A program made the translations under genes and the position numbers. Of a stretch of 64,000 bases of DNA, positions 1 through 8,264 are shown piece after piece. Positions within the stretch are counted from its first letter, which is position 1. Each line of letters opens with the position of its first letter. The stretch spans positions 1-64,000 of the forward strand of contig JALGXW010000002.1 of assembly GCA_029821875.1 (NCBI GenBank). The letters are read 5' to 3'. This stretch comes from Candidatus Hebobacterum abditum (GTDB lineage Bacteria; Armatimonadota; Hebobacteria; Hebobacterales; Hebobacteraceae). A model generated the notes under the pieces. The model had not been told where the DNA came from. It searched no databases and was given only the letters and a program-made list of their open reading frames with translations.

Positions 1-1052
1 TCCTGGGCGACCGCGAGCTGCTCCGCGGAGGGGGCCAGGACTTCGACATCGACGTACATTCCGGGCTTCAGCGCCAGGCGTGGGTTGGCGAACTCGAAGC
101 GGGCGGTGAGGGTGCGGGTCCGCTCCTCAACGGTGGGATAGATGTAGGTGCAACGTCCCTGGAAGACCCGGCCCGGCAGCGCGGCGACGGTGAGCTTCGC
201 CTCGTGGCCAACCTCCACCAAGGGCGCCTCGAACTCATAGACGTCGGCCTCCACCCAGACGCGGGAGAGATCGGCCACCTCGTAGAGCCTCATCCCCGGC
301 GTGACGCGCACTCCCGCCAGCGCGTGCTCCTTCTCCATGATGTACCCGCCGGCGGGGGCATATAGGGTCAACGCCTTGAGCACCTCGCCGGTCTCCTCAA
401 GACGGCGAATGTCCTTCTCGGGTATGTCCCAGAGCGTGAGGCGATCACGAGTCGTCCTGAGCAGGGACTCCCCGCTGCGGCGCACCTCCTCGAACGGGCT
501 GTCGGCGAGGCGCTTCTGCGCCCGCAGGGCGAGCAGGTACTCCTCCTGAGTGCTCACCAGCTCCGGGCTGTAGATGGTGAGAAGAGGATCTCCCTTGCTC
601 ACGATCCTGCCGGTCTCCCCGGCGTAGACGGTCTCGATCCAGCCATCTACCTTGGTGTGGACGTGGGAGACGCGCGACTCATCGATGGTCACGAGACCCA
701 CAGTTCGCACCCTGCGCTCGAGCGCCCGTCGCTCCACGGCTGTCGTCACCACCCCGATTAGGTGCTGCTTCTCCGGATCGATCTCCACCACTCCGTGGCC
801 CTCGATCCCCCCGGCCCCGCCCGCCGACTCCTCCATCAATACGAGGTCCATGCCGCAGATGGGGCAGGAGCCAGGCTCCGGACGGATGACGGAGGGGTGC
901 ATGGGGCAGGTCCACTGCTGATCGCCGTTGGCCGAGACCGGCCCCCCGCCCCCGACTGCTTTGTATACCCCAAAACCGACGCCGGTCAGGACAACGAGCG
1001 CGATCAGCAGGAGGATCCAGGCGCGGCCGCGGGTAGCAGCGGCTCCCATCAT
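1..1052 (-). CDS. CusB-like efflux RND periplasmic adaptor with heavy-metal-binding domain, partial
   Basis: Periplasmic adaptor of a tripartite cation or drug efflux pump. It would link an inner-membrane RND pump to the TolC-type channel encoded immediately upstream. About 350 codons are visible and the gene runs off the left edge without a stop. One membrane anchor lies at residues 11-31. A heavy-metal-binding domain at 47-70 has the CPMHP and CPICGMDL signature, and lipoyl/barrel-sandwich and beta-barrel regions follow. ATG at 1052 is preceded by GGAAGG, and its first bases overlap the upstream stop (ATGA). The metal domain favours copper or silver export over drug efflux, but the pump gene is outside the window, so substrate is inferred. 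Confidence 0.88.
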   Translation of the reverse strand, partial: MMGAAATRGRAWILLLIALVVLTGVGFGVYKAVGGGGPVSANGDQQWTCPMHPSVIRPEPGSCPICGMDLVLMEESAGGAGGIEGHGVVEIDPEKQHLIGVVTTAVERRALERRVRTVGLVTIDESRVSHVHTKVDGWIETVYAGETGRIVSKGDPLLTIYSPELVSTQEEYLLALRAQKRLADSPFEEVRRSGESLLRTTRDRLTLWDIPEKDIRRLEETGEVLKALTLYAPAGGYIMEKEHALAGVRVTPGMRLYEVADLSRVWVEADVYEFEAPLVEVGHEAKLTVAALPGRVFQGRCTYIYPTVEERTRTLTARFEFANPRLALKPGMYVDVEVLAPSAEQLAVAQ

Positions 1053-2386
1053 GATTGCCTACCTTCCGGCCCCTCCGGCGTGGCCACAAGGGGACCGCTT
1101 ATTAGGTACTCCAATTCTGCGAGGTGTCGTTCGCGCTCGGCGACCAGCCTGACCCAGTCGAGTTGGAGATTGTACAGGTTGAGCTGATTGTCGATCACCG
1201 CCAGGAACTCGAGGCGCCCGGTAGCGTAGGCCGCCCGAGAGGAGGCCAGCGCTCCCTCTGACTGCGGGAGCAGTCCGGTCTCAACGAGCGCGATCTGCTC
1301 ATCGAAACGCCCAACATCGACCTTCAGCTCCTCGATGCGGGCGGAGAGCTCGTTCACCAGGGCCGCCAGGTCCGCCTGGGACGCCTCCTGCCTGGCGGCA
1401 GCGGCCTTCACCTCCTGGTCGACGGTGTCTCGCCGGTAGACCCATGGCAGGGTCATGCCCACGGAGGCAGACCAGAAGTCCTCTCCGCGAACGGGATCCA
1501 TCGGCACGTCGTCGCGAATCCTGTACTTGAAGCCCACGGTCCAGTCGGGTCGAGTCCCTGCTGCTGCGAGACGTTCTCTGACGCCGGCCTGGTCCACTCG
1601 CAGCCGCGCCTCGCGCACGCGGGGATGGCGCTGCACCATGTCTCCGTCAGCGGCTGCCAGATCGACCTTTGTCTGCTCCAGGCGCGGCAGTTTCGGCACC
1701 GCCTGCGCGGCCGGACGGTAGAGGAGCCTGTTCAGCCGCGTCGCGGCGGCCGCCCTGCGCTCCCGCAGGGACACCACCGCGTCCACCATTCGTGAGAGCC
1801 TCACCTGGGCGCGGAACACATCCTGCTGCAGGCCTCTGCCGGTAGCGTAACGAGCCTCCGCTGTCTCCAGCAGGTCCTCGGCGAGGGCCTTGTTCTGCAG
1901 AGCTATCGCGAGGGAGTCGTCGAGCTGCTGGATGTCGTAGTAGGCTTTCTTCACTTGTCGGACGAGGGCCGCGCGCATGTCGTCGAGGCGGGCCCGCAGT
2001 GCCTCCGCCTCGATCGATCGGGCCTCGCCTTTGTGACGCCGCTTGCTGCTGGCCGGTACCATCTGCTCAATCCCCAGCTCCACGCCAGTCATTGGCGTCC
2101 GGTCGAGGTCCAAGCCGCCGACAGGTACGTTCGAGAGCGCCAGCGAGATCCTTGGATCGGGCAGTGCCTTCGCCGGCTTCACAGAGGCCTCGGCCGCTGC
2201 GATCCGATCCCGCGTTGCCGCCAACTCCTCGCTCTTCGCCAGCGCCTCCGACACGGCCGACTCGAGGGAGAGCGATTCGGCCGGCGCCGGCTCCCGCGCC
2301 GCTTGCTCCTCGATGTCGGCCTGGCCCGGCCGGGCCGACAGGCCGACTCCCATCAACAGCGCCACAGCAATCCATCGCTTAATCAT
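1049..2386 (-). CDS. TolC/CusC-family outer-membrane efflux channel
   Basis: Outer-membrane channel subunit of the efflux system, about 445 residues, a usual length for the family. A signal peptide covers roughly residues 1-23. Two long helical, Ala/Arg/Glu-rich halves follow in the OEP pattern, including an ATGRGLQQDV segment in the first half and its counterpart ATGRLEFLAVID in the second. The reading frame continues upstream to 2749, but ATG 2386 is the only start placed directly before a signal sequence; the upstream stretch is low-complexity and not protein-like. The stop overlaps the cusB-like start, so the two are translationally coupled. A leader of about 300 nt with a strong hairpin precedes it. 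Confidence 0.85.
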   Translation of the reverse strand: MIKRWIAVALLMGVGLSARPGQADIEEQAAREPAPAESLSLESAVSEALAKSEELAATRDRIAAAEASVKPAKALPDPRISLALSNVPVGGLDLDRTPMTGVELGIEQMVPASSKRRHKGEARSIEAEALRARLDDMRAALVRQVKKAYYDIQQLDDSLAIALQNKALAEDLLETAEARYATGRGLQQDVFRAQVRLSRMVDAVVSLRERRAAAATRLNRLLYRPAAQAVPKLPRLEQTKVDLAAADGDMVQRHPRVREARLRVDQAGVRERLAAAGTRPDWTVGFKYRIRDDVPMDPVRGEDFWSASVGMTLPWVYRRDTVDQEVKAAAARQEASQADLAALVNELSARIEELKVDVGRFDEQIALVETGLLPQSEGALASSRAAYATGRLEFLAVIDNQLNLYNLQLDWVRLVAERERHLAELEYLISGPLVATPEGPEGRQS

Positions 2387-2558
2387 GCCAACGTAGACCC
2401 CCCGACATCGGCTCGGAGCGCTTCGCGCCCCAGCAGATAAGGGCTTCATCAAGGGCAGACAGACATCCTTGACCGAGATGTGCCTCCTTGCGTGCTCCTG
2501 GCTACAGGCCGCCTGGCGGGCCGGCCTCGGCTGTCCACTGCGGAGGGGGACCATGTAA

Positions 2559-2590
2559 GCTGCGCCAGCGATATCCATCGCTGGCGCAGC
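2559..2590. repeat. Perfect 14-bp inverted repeat in efflux leader
   Basis: Arms at 2559-2572 and 2577-2590 are exact reverse complements around a 4-nt centre. No T-tract follows on either strand, so it is not a standard terminator. It lies in the predicted 5' leader of the tolC-like gene and could be an RNA stem or a protein-binding site. Confidence 0.6.
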
Positions 2591-2683
2591 TCTCGCTCCA
2601 CCCCAAGTCAAAGATCCCAGACCACCACGAGGCAGTTCGCGAAGCACAGCATCGGTGCCGATAATTAGTGCTCTCCTGCACTG

Positions 2684-2712
2684 ATTATACCAGGCCTGAA
2701 GGAGCATGCTAA
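2684..2712 (-). promoter_or_regulatory. Promoter of the tolC-cusB-like operon
   Basis: Reading the minus strand: TTAGCA (2712-2707), a 17-bp spacer, then TATAAT (2689-2684) preceded by TGG, giving an extended -10. The predicted transcript starts near 2676 and has a leader of about 290 nt before the ATG at 2386. Confidence 0.6.
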
Positions 2713-2861
2713 CACCGCTGAGGGGGCCAAGTGTCGCCAAAAGCAGCACGCGGCAGGCCAGCAGCGCACCGCCTGTGCCCCGACGGCGGACCGTTGCCCC
2801 AAAGCGAAGCGCCGCCCTGGACGGACGGCGCGCTCCGCAAGCAAGTATACGTGGTCCTAGT

Positions 2862-3083
2862 TCACGCTTCTATGCGCACGACGTCGTTGCGGCGCAGGGA
2901 CGTGTCGAGCCGCGCCCGCCTCCCGTTGATCATGACGCGCCTGACCTCCTCGTCGAACAGTCCGACCTCGGCTAGGAGGTCGCGGACGCGCCCTCCATTG
3001 GGCAAGACCACGTCACTCCCCTCGCGCCCGATCTTCGAGTTCCGGGCGAGTTTGGCACACGGCAGGACCCTCACGCGTAGCAT
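2862..3083 (-). CDS. MoaD/ThiS-like beta-grasp protein without C-terminal GG
   Basis: A 73-residue protein with the beta-grasp ubiquitin-like pattern. An N-terminal strand (LRVRVLPCAKL) is followed by an acidic helix (VRDLLAEVGL), then VMINGRRA and a terminal NDVVRIEA. MoaD and ThiS sulfur carriers have the same layout but end in Gly-Gly, the thiocarboxylated tail. This protein ends in Ile-Glu-Ala, so it cannot be activated in the usual way unless processed. ATG 3083 has a GGGAG Shine-Dalgarno seven bases upstream. Neighbours are the efflux operon and a small unknown gene. The fold is inferred from pattern, and the function is unknown. Confidence 0.65.
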   Translation of the reverse strand: MLRVRVLPCAKLARNSKIGREGSDVVLPNGGRVRDLLAEVGLFDEEVRRVMINGRRARLDTSLRRNDVVRIEA

Positions 3084-3123
3084 GTGTCGACTCCCAGGTT
3101 AGTGATGGTCGGTCGCCTGATGC

Positions 3124-3327
3124 CTACTCCGGTCGCCTTACCGCGATGCTCTTGCGCCAAGCGAGTTCGGAAATATTCTCCCGTGGAAACCAGCGTGCGC
3201 CATCCTGCTCATCAGGTGAGACCGGTGCCACGGCCAGCCATCCCTCCGCGTAGAGGGTGATTTCCCCTTGCAGTGTCTCGCCGTCCGGCAGCTTGACCTC
3301 TCCGTAGCCCTTCTGGATGATGTTCAC
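3124..3327 (-). CDS. Small hypothetical protein
   Basis: About 67 residues, hydrophilic, with no signal peptide or membrane segment. It contains a strand-rich first half (YGEVKLPDGETLQGEITLY) and ends in charged residues. I do not recognise the family. GTG 3327 is preferred because AAGGAG lies seven bases upstream; an in-frame ATG at 3363 overlaps the -10 element and would leave no leader. It lies 40 bp upstream of the MoaD-like gene on the same strand and may be co-transcribed with it. Confidence 0.5.
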   Translation of the reverse strand: MNIIQKGYGEVKLPDGETLQGEITLYAEGWLAVAPVSPDEQDGARWFPRENISELAWRKSIAVRRPE

Positions 3328-3362
3328 TCCTCGCTCCTTGCACGACTGCTGCGACCGCGGCA

Positions 3363-3371
3363 ATTATACCA
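3363..3371 (-). promoter_or_regulatory. Extended -10 promoter for the small gene at 3124-3327
   Basis: Minus strand TGG followed by TATAAT (3368-3363), about 36 bases upstream of GTG 3327. No good -35 hexamer is visible, as expected for an extended -10 promoter. Confidence 0.45.
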
Positions 3372-3578
3372 TGCCCAAGCCCGAAACTCGCTTTCCGGGA
3401 GGCAGCGGTGAAGGTCATGGGTGGCTCGACCGCAAATCTGTGGACGGGGCGCCAGTCGGCGGGCCCCGCCGACTTGGCGCACCGGTTCGCGCCCCGGTCT
3501 GACGTCGTTGTGGCTGCTGGCCTTCCGTGACCCTCGGAGGGCTTGGCCGCGGACGCAGACGGTCTCTGGAGGTGCTCT

Positions 3579-4634
3579 GTGTCTACAGCGACAGTTGCTG
3601 ATCTCCGCAGCGACACCGTGACCAAGGCCACGCCGGAGATGCGGCGCGCGATGGCCGAGGCCGAGGTCGGCGACGACATCCGCGAGGGCGATCCGACTGC
3701 GCAGCGCCTCGAGGCGAAGGCGGCAGAGATCACGGGCCACGAGGCTGCCGTGTTCTGCTCCTCCGGAACGATGGGGAATCTCGTGGCGTTCATGTGCCAT
3801 CTTCGTGCTGGCGAGGAGGTCATCGCCGAACGCGATTCGCATTTCCTCCGCTACGAGTCGGGGGGTATCACCGCCATCGCCGGGGGGATTCCGCGCACGA
3901 TCGCAGGTGTTGCGGGACGCATGGACCTCGGCCAGGTCGAGATGGAGCTGGAGACTGGCACGAGTCACAAGCCGCGGACTGGTCTGATCGTTGCCGAGAA
4001 TACGCACAACATGGCCGGTGGCACGTGTCTGGAGCCGGCCTATATGCAGCAGCTCTGGGACATTGCGCGCTCCCACGACATCCCGGTCCACCTGGACGGC
4101 GCGCGCGTCTGGAACGCGGCCGTTGCGCTCGGCGTTCCAGTCAGTTCACTCACGAGCGAGTGCCAGTCCGTCATGGTGGATATGAGCAAGGGATTGTGCG
4201 CGCCCTACGGTTCGCTCCTATGCGGAGACAAGGACTTCATCGCTCGGGCGCGGCAGATGCGGCAGCGCGTCGGCGGCGGCGTTCGACAGATCGGGCACAT
4301 GGCCGCCGCCGGTCTCGTCGCGCTCGAGGCCATGGTAGAGCGATTGGCTGAGGATCACGCCAAGGCACGTCGTCTCGCCGAGGGGATTCATCAGGCGCGG
4401 CCGGAGGTGGTCGATCTGGACCTCGTGCAGACCAACATCGTGATCGTGGAGACCACGCCGCTCCGGGCATCGGGCCCGGAGCTCGCGAGCGCCTTGGCGA
4501 ATCGAGGCGTGCTGTGTCACGCCACCGGGCCGCACCGTATCCGGCTGGTGACCCATCGCGACGTCGGGGAGGCCGAGGTCGAGCAGGCGCTGGAGGTGAT
4601 CCTGGGAGCCGTCAGCTCTGTCCCAGGCGCGTGA
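3579..4634 (+). CDS. ltaE: L-threonine aldolase (low-specificity type)
   Basis: PLP-dependent enzyme cleaving L-threonine or L-allo-threonine to glycine and acetaldehyde. The 351-residue length is normal. Motifs include RSDTVTKAT near the N-terminus, a GDDI segment, HLDGAR at about 171-176 (the Asp that contacts the PLP ring nitrogen) and the PLP lysine in DMSKGL at about 204. The GTG start at 3579 is chosen because GGAGGT lies six bases upstream; the in-frame ATG at 3543 has no ribosome-binding site. It stands alone, followed by the R3H ATPase on the same strand after about 100 bp. Its position far from hom-thrC gives no operon link. Confidence 0.9.
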   Translation: MSTATVADLRSDTVTKATPEMRRAMAEAEVGDDIREGDPTAQRLEAKAAEITGHEAAVFCSSGTMGNLVAFMCHLRAGEEVIAERDSHFLRYESGGITAIAGGIPRTIAGVAGRMDLGQVEMELETGTSHKPRTGLIVAENTHNMAGGTCLEPAYMQQLWDIARSHDIPVHLDGARVWNAAVALGVPVSSLTSECQSVMVDMSKGLCAPYGSLLCGDKDFIARARQMRQRVGGGVRQIGHMAAAGLVALEAMVERLAEDHAKARRLAEGIHQARPEVVDLDLVQTNIVIVETTPLRASGPELASALANRGVLCHATGPHRIRLVTHRDVGEAEVEQALEVILGAVSSVPGA

Positions 4635-4742
4635 ACGTCCAGGTCACAGCTGAACGGAAGGCAACGCTCCCATAGGATTCCTAGCCAGTGATTGGGAATA
4701 ATGGCAGTGTAGCGGTTCGTCCCCGCTCCTGACGAGCAGACA

Positions 4743-6269
4743 ATGCGCGAGCTGAAGATCACTGACGATCTCGACCTTCTCTTCACGGCGCTGCCGCCGC
4801 GGGTTGTGTCCGGCCTGCGCGATGTCAACCGGCGCGAGGACCTGCTGGAGGTCGTTCTCGACCTCGGCCGCGAGCCCGAGGCGAGATTCCCCGGGGAGGC
4901 CGTCAGCCTGTCGGAAGACCCCGTGGGACGGGAGGACATCGACTACATCGTCGCTCGCGTCGGTGACTTCACCGACGACAATCGGGCTGGAATAGAGCGC
5001 ACGCTTCACCGGATATCCGCGATCCGAAACCGCCAGGGACGCGTGGTCGGCCTCACATGTCGTATCGGCCGTTGCGTCTACGGCACCGTCGACATAATCC
5101 GCGACGTGGTGGACACGGGCAAGAGCCTCCTGCTGTTGGGCCGGCCGGGTATCGGCAAGACGACGAAGCTGCGTGAGGTCGCGCGCATCCTCGCTGACGA
5201 GCTGAACAAGCGCGTCGTTATCGTCGACACCAGCAACGAGATCGCCGGAGACGGCGACATCCCACATCCCGGCATCGGCCGCGCCCGGCGCATGCAAGTG
5301 CAGAGGCCTCACCTGCAGCACGATGTGATGATCGAGGCAGTCGAGAACCATATGCCCGAGGTGATCGTCATTGACGAGATCGGCACCGAGGCGGAAGCGA
5401 TGGCCGCCCGCACGATCGCCGAGCGCGGCGTGCAGCTCATAGGAACTGCGCACGGCAACACCCTCGACAATCTCATTGTCAATCCGACTCTCGCCGATCT
5501 CATAGGGGGGATCCACGCCGTCACTCTCAGCGACGAAGAAGCGAAGCGTCGCGGCACCCAGAAGACGGTTCTCGAGAGGAAGGCGCCGCCGAGCTTCGAC
5601 GTTGTGATCGAGATCCTCGAGATCAACAAGCTCGCCATACACCATGACGTCGCAGAGGTGGTCGACGCCTATCTCCGAGGGCTGGTGGTTTCGCCCGAGA
5701 TTCGGCAGCTTACGCCAGAGGGCGAAGTCGAGGTGATCTCCGCCCAGGAGTCCTTCGCCGAAGCCGCGCGCGCCCATCTGCTGCCTGATGCAGCGCGTGA
5801 GACGAGTGTTCCCTACGGGCGCGAGCTGCGAGTCTTCCCTTACGGCATCGGCCGCAACAAGGTGGAGCGAGCCCTACACGATCTGGACCTGCGGGCACAG
5901 ATCGTCAAGCACGCCGATCAGGCCGACGTGATCCTGACCCTGAAAGCCCACTATCGCCGTGACACAGGGAGATTTCAGGATGCGGTTGCAGCCGGGATCG
6001 CCGTTCACGTCGTTCGTTCAAACACGTACCATCAAGTCCTGGGCGCTCTGCGAGAGGTCTCCAACCTGAGCCGCATCTCAGCGGAAGACCATGCCCTCCG
6101 GGAGGCGCAGATCGCCGTCCAGCACGTGCTCGAGACCTCAGAACCCGTAGAGCTTACCCCCCAGTCCGCCTATGTGCGCCGCCTACAGCATCAGCTCGCG
6201 AACCAGTTCCAACTCAGCTCCCAAAGCGTCGGCATCGATCCGTCGCGCCGCGTGAGGATCAGCAAGTAG
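4743..6269 (+). CDS. R3H-domain AAA ATPase (Ycf45/SpoIIIAA-like)
   Basis: A 508-residue ATPase related to Ycf45 of cyanobacteria and plastids and the ATPase part of SpoIIIAA. Walker A is GRPGIGKT at 133-140 and Walker B is VIVIDEIG at 207-214, followed by a TAHGNT sensor segment. The last ~30 residues form an R3H single-stranded nucleic-acid-binding motif that starts RRLQHQLANQ. Residues ~350-470 form a less conserved second domain. The biological role of this family is not settled; nucleic-acid binding with ATP hydrolysis is inferred from the domains. The Shine-Dalgarno sequence is weak. The gene converges on the zinc-ribbon membrane protein gene. Confidence 0.85.
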   Translation: MRELKITDDLDLLFTALPPRVVSGLRDVNRREDLLEVVLDLGREPEARFPGEAVSLSEDPVGREDIDYIVARVGDFTDDNRAGIERTLHRISAIRNRQGRVVGLTCRIGRCVYGTVDIIRDVVDTGKSLLLLGRPGIGKTTKLREVARILADELNKRVVIVDTSNEIAGDGDIPHPGIGRARRMQVQRPHLQHDVMIEAVENHMPEVIVIDEIGTEAEAMAARTIAERGVQLIGTAHGNTLDNLIVNPTLADLIGGIHAVTLSDEEAKRRGTQKTVLERKAPPSFDVVIEILEINKLAIHHDVAEVVDAYLRGLVVSPEIRQLTPEGEVEVISAQESFAEAARAHLLPDAARETSVPYGRELRVFPYGIGRNKVERALHDLDLRAQIVKHADQADVILTLKAHYRRDTGRFQDAVAAGIAVHVVRSNTYHQVLGALREVSNLSRISAEDHALREAQIAVQHVLETSEPVELTPQSAYVRRLQHQLANQFQLSSQSVGIDPSRRVRISK

Positions 6270-6424
6270 TCCGGCGTGGTGCCGCTGGCGCTGAGCGATC
6301 CCTCGGCGCCGGGGAACTCGTCGCTGGCTCCCGTGCCACCACGCGCTCCTCCTTGCGCTTGGTATGCGGACCTGTCCAGGAAGCCCGACGAGGAGAGGCG
6401 GGGGCGCCCCGCCCTGCCTTTCTC

Positions 6425-7912
6425 CTACTCAAAGAGCTCGTTTCTGGCAAGGAGCGCGAGGGCGATGAAGAGGTTCAGCCCGATCATTGCCAGCGCGTAG
6501 GCCGTGGCCAGTGTGACATCATCCGCCTCGGGGGCCGCAATCGTGAGCGCCAGGACCGTGTGCACGAGCACCTGTACGCCCGCCAGCGCCAGGCCGAGCC
6601 AGTACCCCCAGCGCTGAAGTGTCAATATCGCCCAGAGCAGGCCGAGAGCTCCTACGATTGCCCATGGGTTCAGTCTCGTGAACGCCAGCAGAGCCTGTGC
6701 AGCGAGAGCGACGAGCAGGGCCGCGAACAGGCCGTCCTCTCTGGCGAGGCCCCTTAGCTGAGACCAACTCAGCACGGCCCTGATCCCGCGCCAGTCTGTA
6801 CTTGCCTGGCCGGGCGCTGGTGGGAGCGGCTCCACCGTGTAGCGTGAGTCAGCACGGTCCTCCGCTGAAGGCGCGGGAGGTGGCGCTGGCGCCACTGGCG
6901 CGGGAGGGCCTCCGAGCGGCTGCAGGGCCTCGTCCTCGGTCTGCTCAGCGGCTTGCCTGGGTGTTTCGCGGGTCGGGGAGGGGACTGCTCGCATGCCCTC
7001 GCGGGCATCGACCGCAGCCCTCGCGACCGTCGACACGCTGCCATCGTCGGCAGGGGGTCTCTCCTGGTCGGCGGTGTACGGCCCAGCATACTGGCTCGGC
7101 CGTGGCGCCATCTTCGGCTTGTGCACGGTCGGAGGCAGCTCAGGCTCCTGCCGCCTCGCCGTCTCAGGACGCGCCAGGGCGCCCCGCCAGTAGTCTCGAC
7201 GCAGGTAGTCGCGCAGGCGCGTGCGCTTGGGCTCAGCGCGGCTGCCGACCCCCTCGAAATAGGCGCTCCTCTCGGAGAGTGCCACCAGCACGAACAGCAT
7301 AGCGACCACCTGGAAGACGAAGCTGAACCATGCTGTGGCCAGCTGCAGCATTGACTGGGCGAATATGGGCACGACCACTACGAGCTGCCAGGCGCCGATC
7401 AGCGACAGGGCGAGGCCCGCGCCCGCCAGCCAGACCAGAAACGTGTGAGCCCATCGCTGGAAGCTAAGTATTCCCACCAGAATGACCAGGTTCAGGCAAG
7501 GGGATACGATCCGGAAATACCCGAAGTAGCCCTCGGAGGTGGATAGAGCCGCGAACGCGACCGAAAGCGCCGTGTTGAGGCCCATCAACGACAGCAGCAG
7601 CGCGAACACCTGGTCCTCCTTGACCAGGTGTCGAAGGTACTCCCTGTAGCCACGCTGGGCCCGCCTCGCGGCTTCGGCCTCGCGCTGGGCCCGCCGCCGC
7701 TCGAACTCCGCCCGCGGATCCCGCAGGCGCGCCTTCGGCTCCTCGGTCCGGGGGCCCTGCGGTGGCGCCGAATCCGCCGAGGCGGCGTCGCCCATCGGGC
7801 GCAGTCCCTCCTGCCCCATCTCTCGCCCGCAGTACGGGCATCGCTCGTTCTCCGCTGGCACTGCGCGTCCACACGAAGGACACGGCACAAACGAGATCTC
7901 GCCGGCGGTCAT
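6425..7912 (-). CDS. Zinc-ribbon multi-pass membrane protein, unknown function
   Basis: A 495-residue protein in three parts. An N-terminal zinc ribbon has Cys 11, 14, 25 and 28 (PCPSCGRA and CPYCGRE). A charged Arg/Ala-rich linker leads to four or five membrane helices. A long Pro-rich, disordered middle section follows, then a second group of four hydrophobic helices ending ARNELFE. The two membrane blocks look alike, as though duplicated. ATG 7912 follows GGAGGGGG, and an ATG five codons upstream is less well placed. A possible TGC-TAAGAT -10 lies at about 7960. I do not recognise the family. An integral membrane location is clear; function is not. Confidence 0.7.
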   Translation of the reverse strand: MTAGEISFVPCPSCGRAVPAENERCPYCGREMGQEGLRPMGDAASADSAPPQGPRTEEPKARLRDPRAEFERRRAQREAEAARRAQRGYREYLRHLVKEDQVFALLLSLMGLNTALSVAFAALSTSEGYFGYFRIVSPCLNLVILVGILSFQRWAHTFLVWLAGAGLALSLIGAWQLVVVVPIFAQSMLQLATAWFSFVFQVVAMLFVLVALSERSAYFEGVGSRAEPKRTRLRDYLRRDYWRGALARPETARRQEPELPPTVHKPKMAPRPSQYAGPYTADQERPPADDGSVSTVARAAVDAREGMRAVPSPTRETPRQAAEQTEDEALQPLGGPPAPVAPAPPPAPSAEDRADSRYTVEPLPPAPGQASTDWRGIRAVLSWSQLRGLAREDGLFAALLVALAAQALLAFTRLNPWAIVGALGLLWAILTLQRWGYWLGLALAGVQVLVHTVLALTIAAPEADDVTLATAYALAMIGLNLFIALALLARNELFE

Positions 7913-8009
7913 GAGACCCCCTCCCATCGACGTCTGGCGTCTGCTCTCGGTGTCCCTATCTTAGCATAGAACGCCTGTCGCGGGCGCAGACTGACCCGCG
8001 AGCGGCTGA

Positions 8010-8168
8010 ATGGACCTCCGATGTGTGGGGAAAAACGCGGTCCTTGGGAATGCCTGGCCGAGCTTCTACTTCCACCCCTTCTACGACATGACCAAGCTGC
8101 AGGAGATCGTGGCGGGGATCCAGGGCATGGGCTACACTTTCGTTCCGCTCAGCGAAGGCCTGCCCTAG
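8010..8168 (+). pseudogene. C-terminal remnant of a DUF2334-like polysaccharide deacetylase
   Basis: A 52-codon open frame encodes PSFYFHPFYD, then a helix (KLQEIVAGIQGMG) and YTFVPLSEGLP before TAG. This resembles the end of DUF2334/polysaccharide-deacetylase-like proteins, where an FHPF segment precedes a helix and GYTFV. No catalytic NodB-type region is present upstream, and the preceding ~100 bp are intergenic sequence of the zinc-ribbon gene. It most likely marks a decayed or deleted gene. A functional 52-residue peptide is possible but there is no Shine-Dalgarno before the ATG. Confidence 0.5.
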
Positions 8169-8264
8169 CCCGATCGCATAGCCCGACGAGGAACGCGGAG
8201 AACGGGAGCCGGTCACGCCTCCCGTCCGTTCCGGGTCGGTCACACGGGGATCTTGACTCCGCGT

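Larger units (their letters stand above)
2387..2861. other. 475-bp intergenic leader of the efflux operon
   Basis: No convincing gene on either strand. It holds the minus-strand promoter at 2684-2712, a small inverted repeat AGTGC...GCACT at 2667-2682 just downstream of the -10, and a perfect 14-bp inverted repeat at 2559-2590. The remainder (2713-2861) shows nothing I can identify. Confidence 0.6.

Noticed and set aside
4644-5777. 377-codon minus-strand ORF across the R3H ATPase
   Set aside because: Antisense to an ATPase with intact Walker motifs; no recognisable family.
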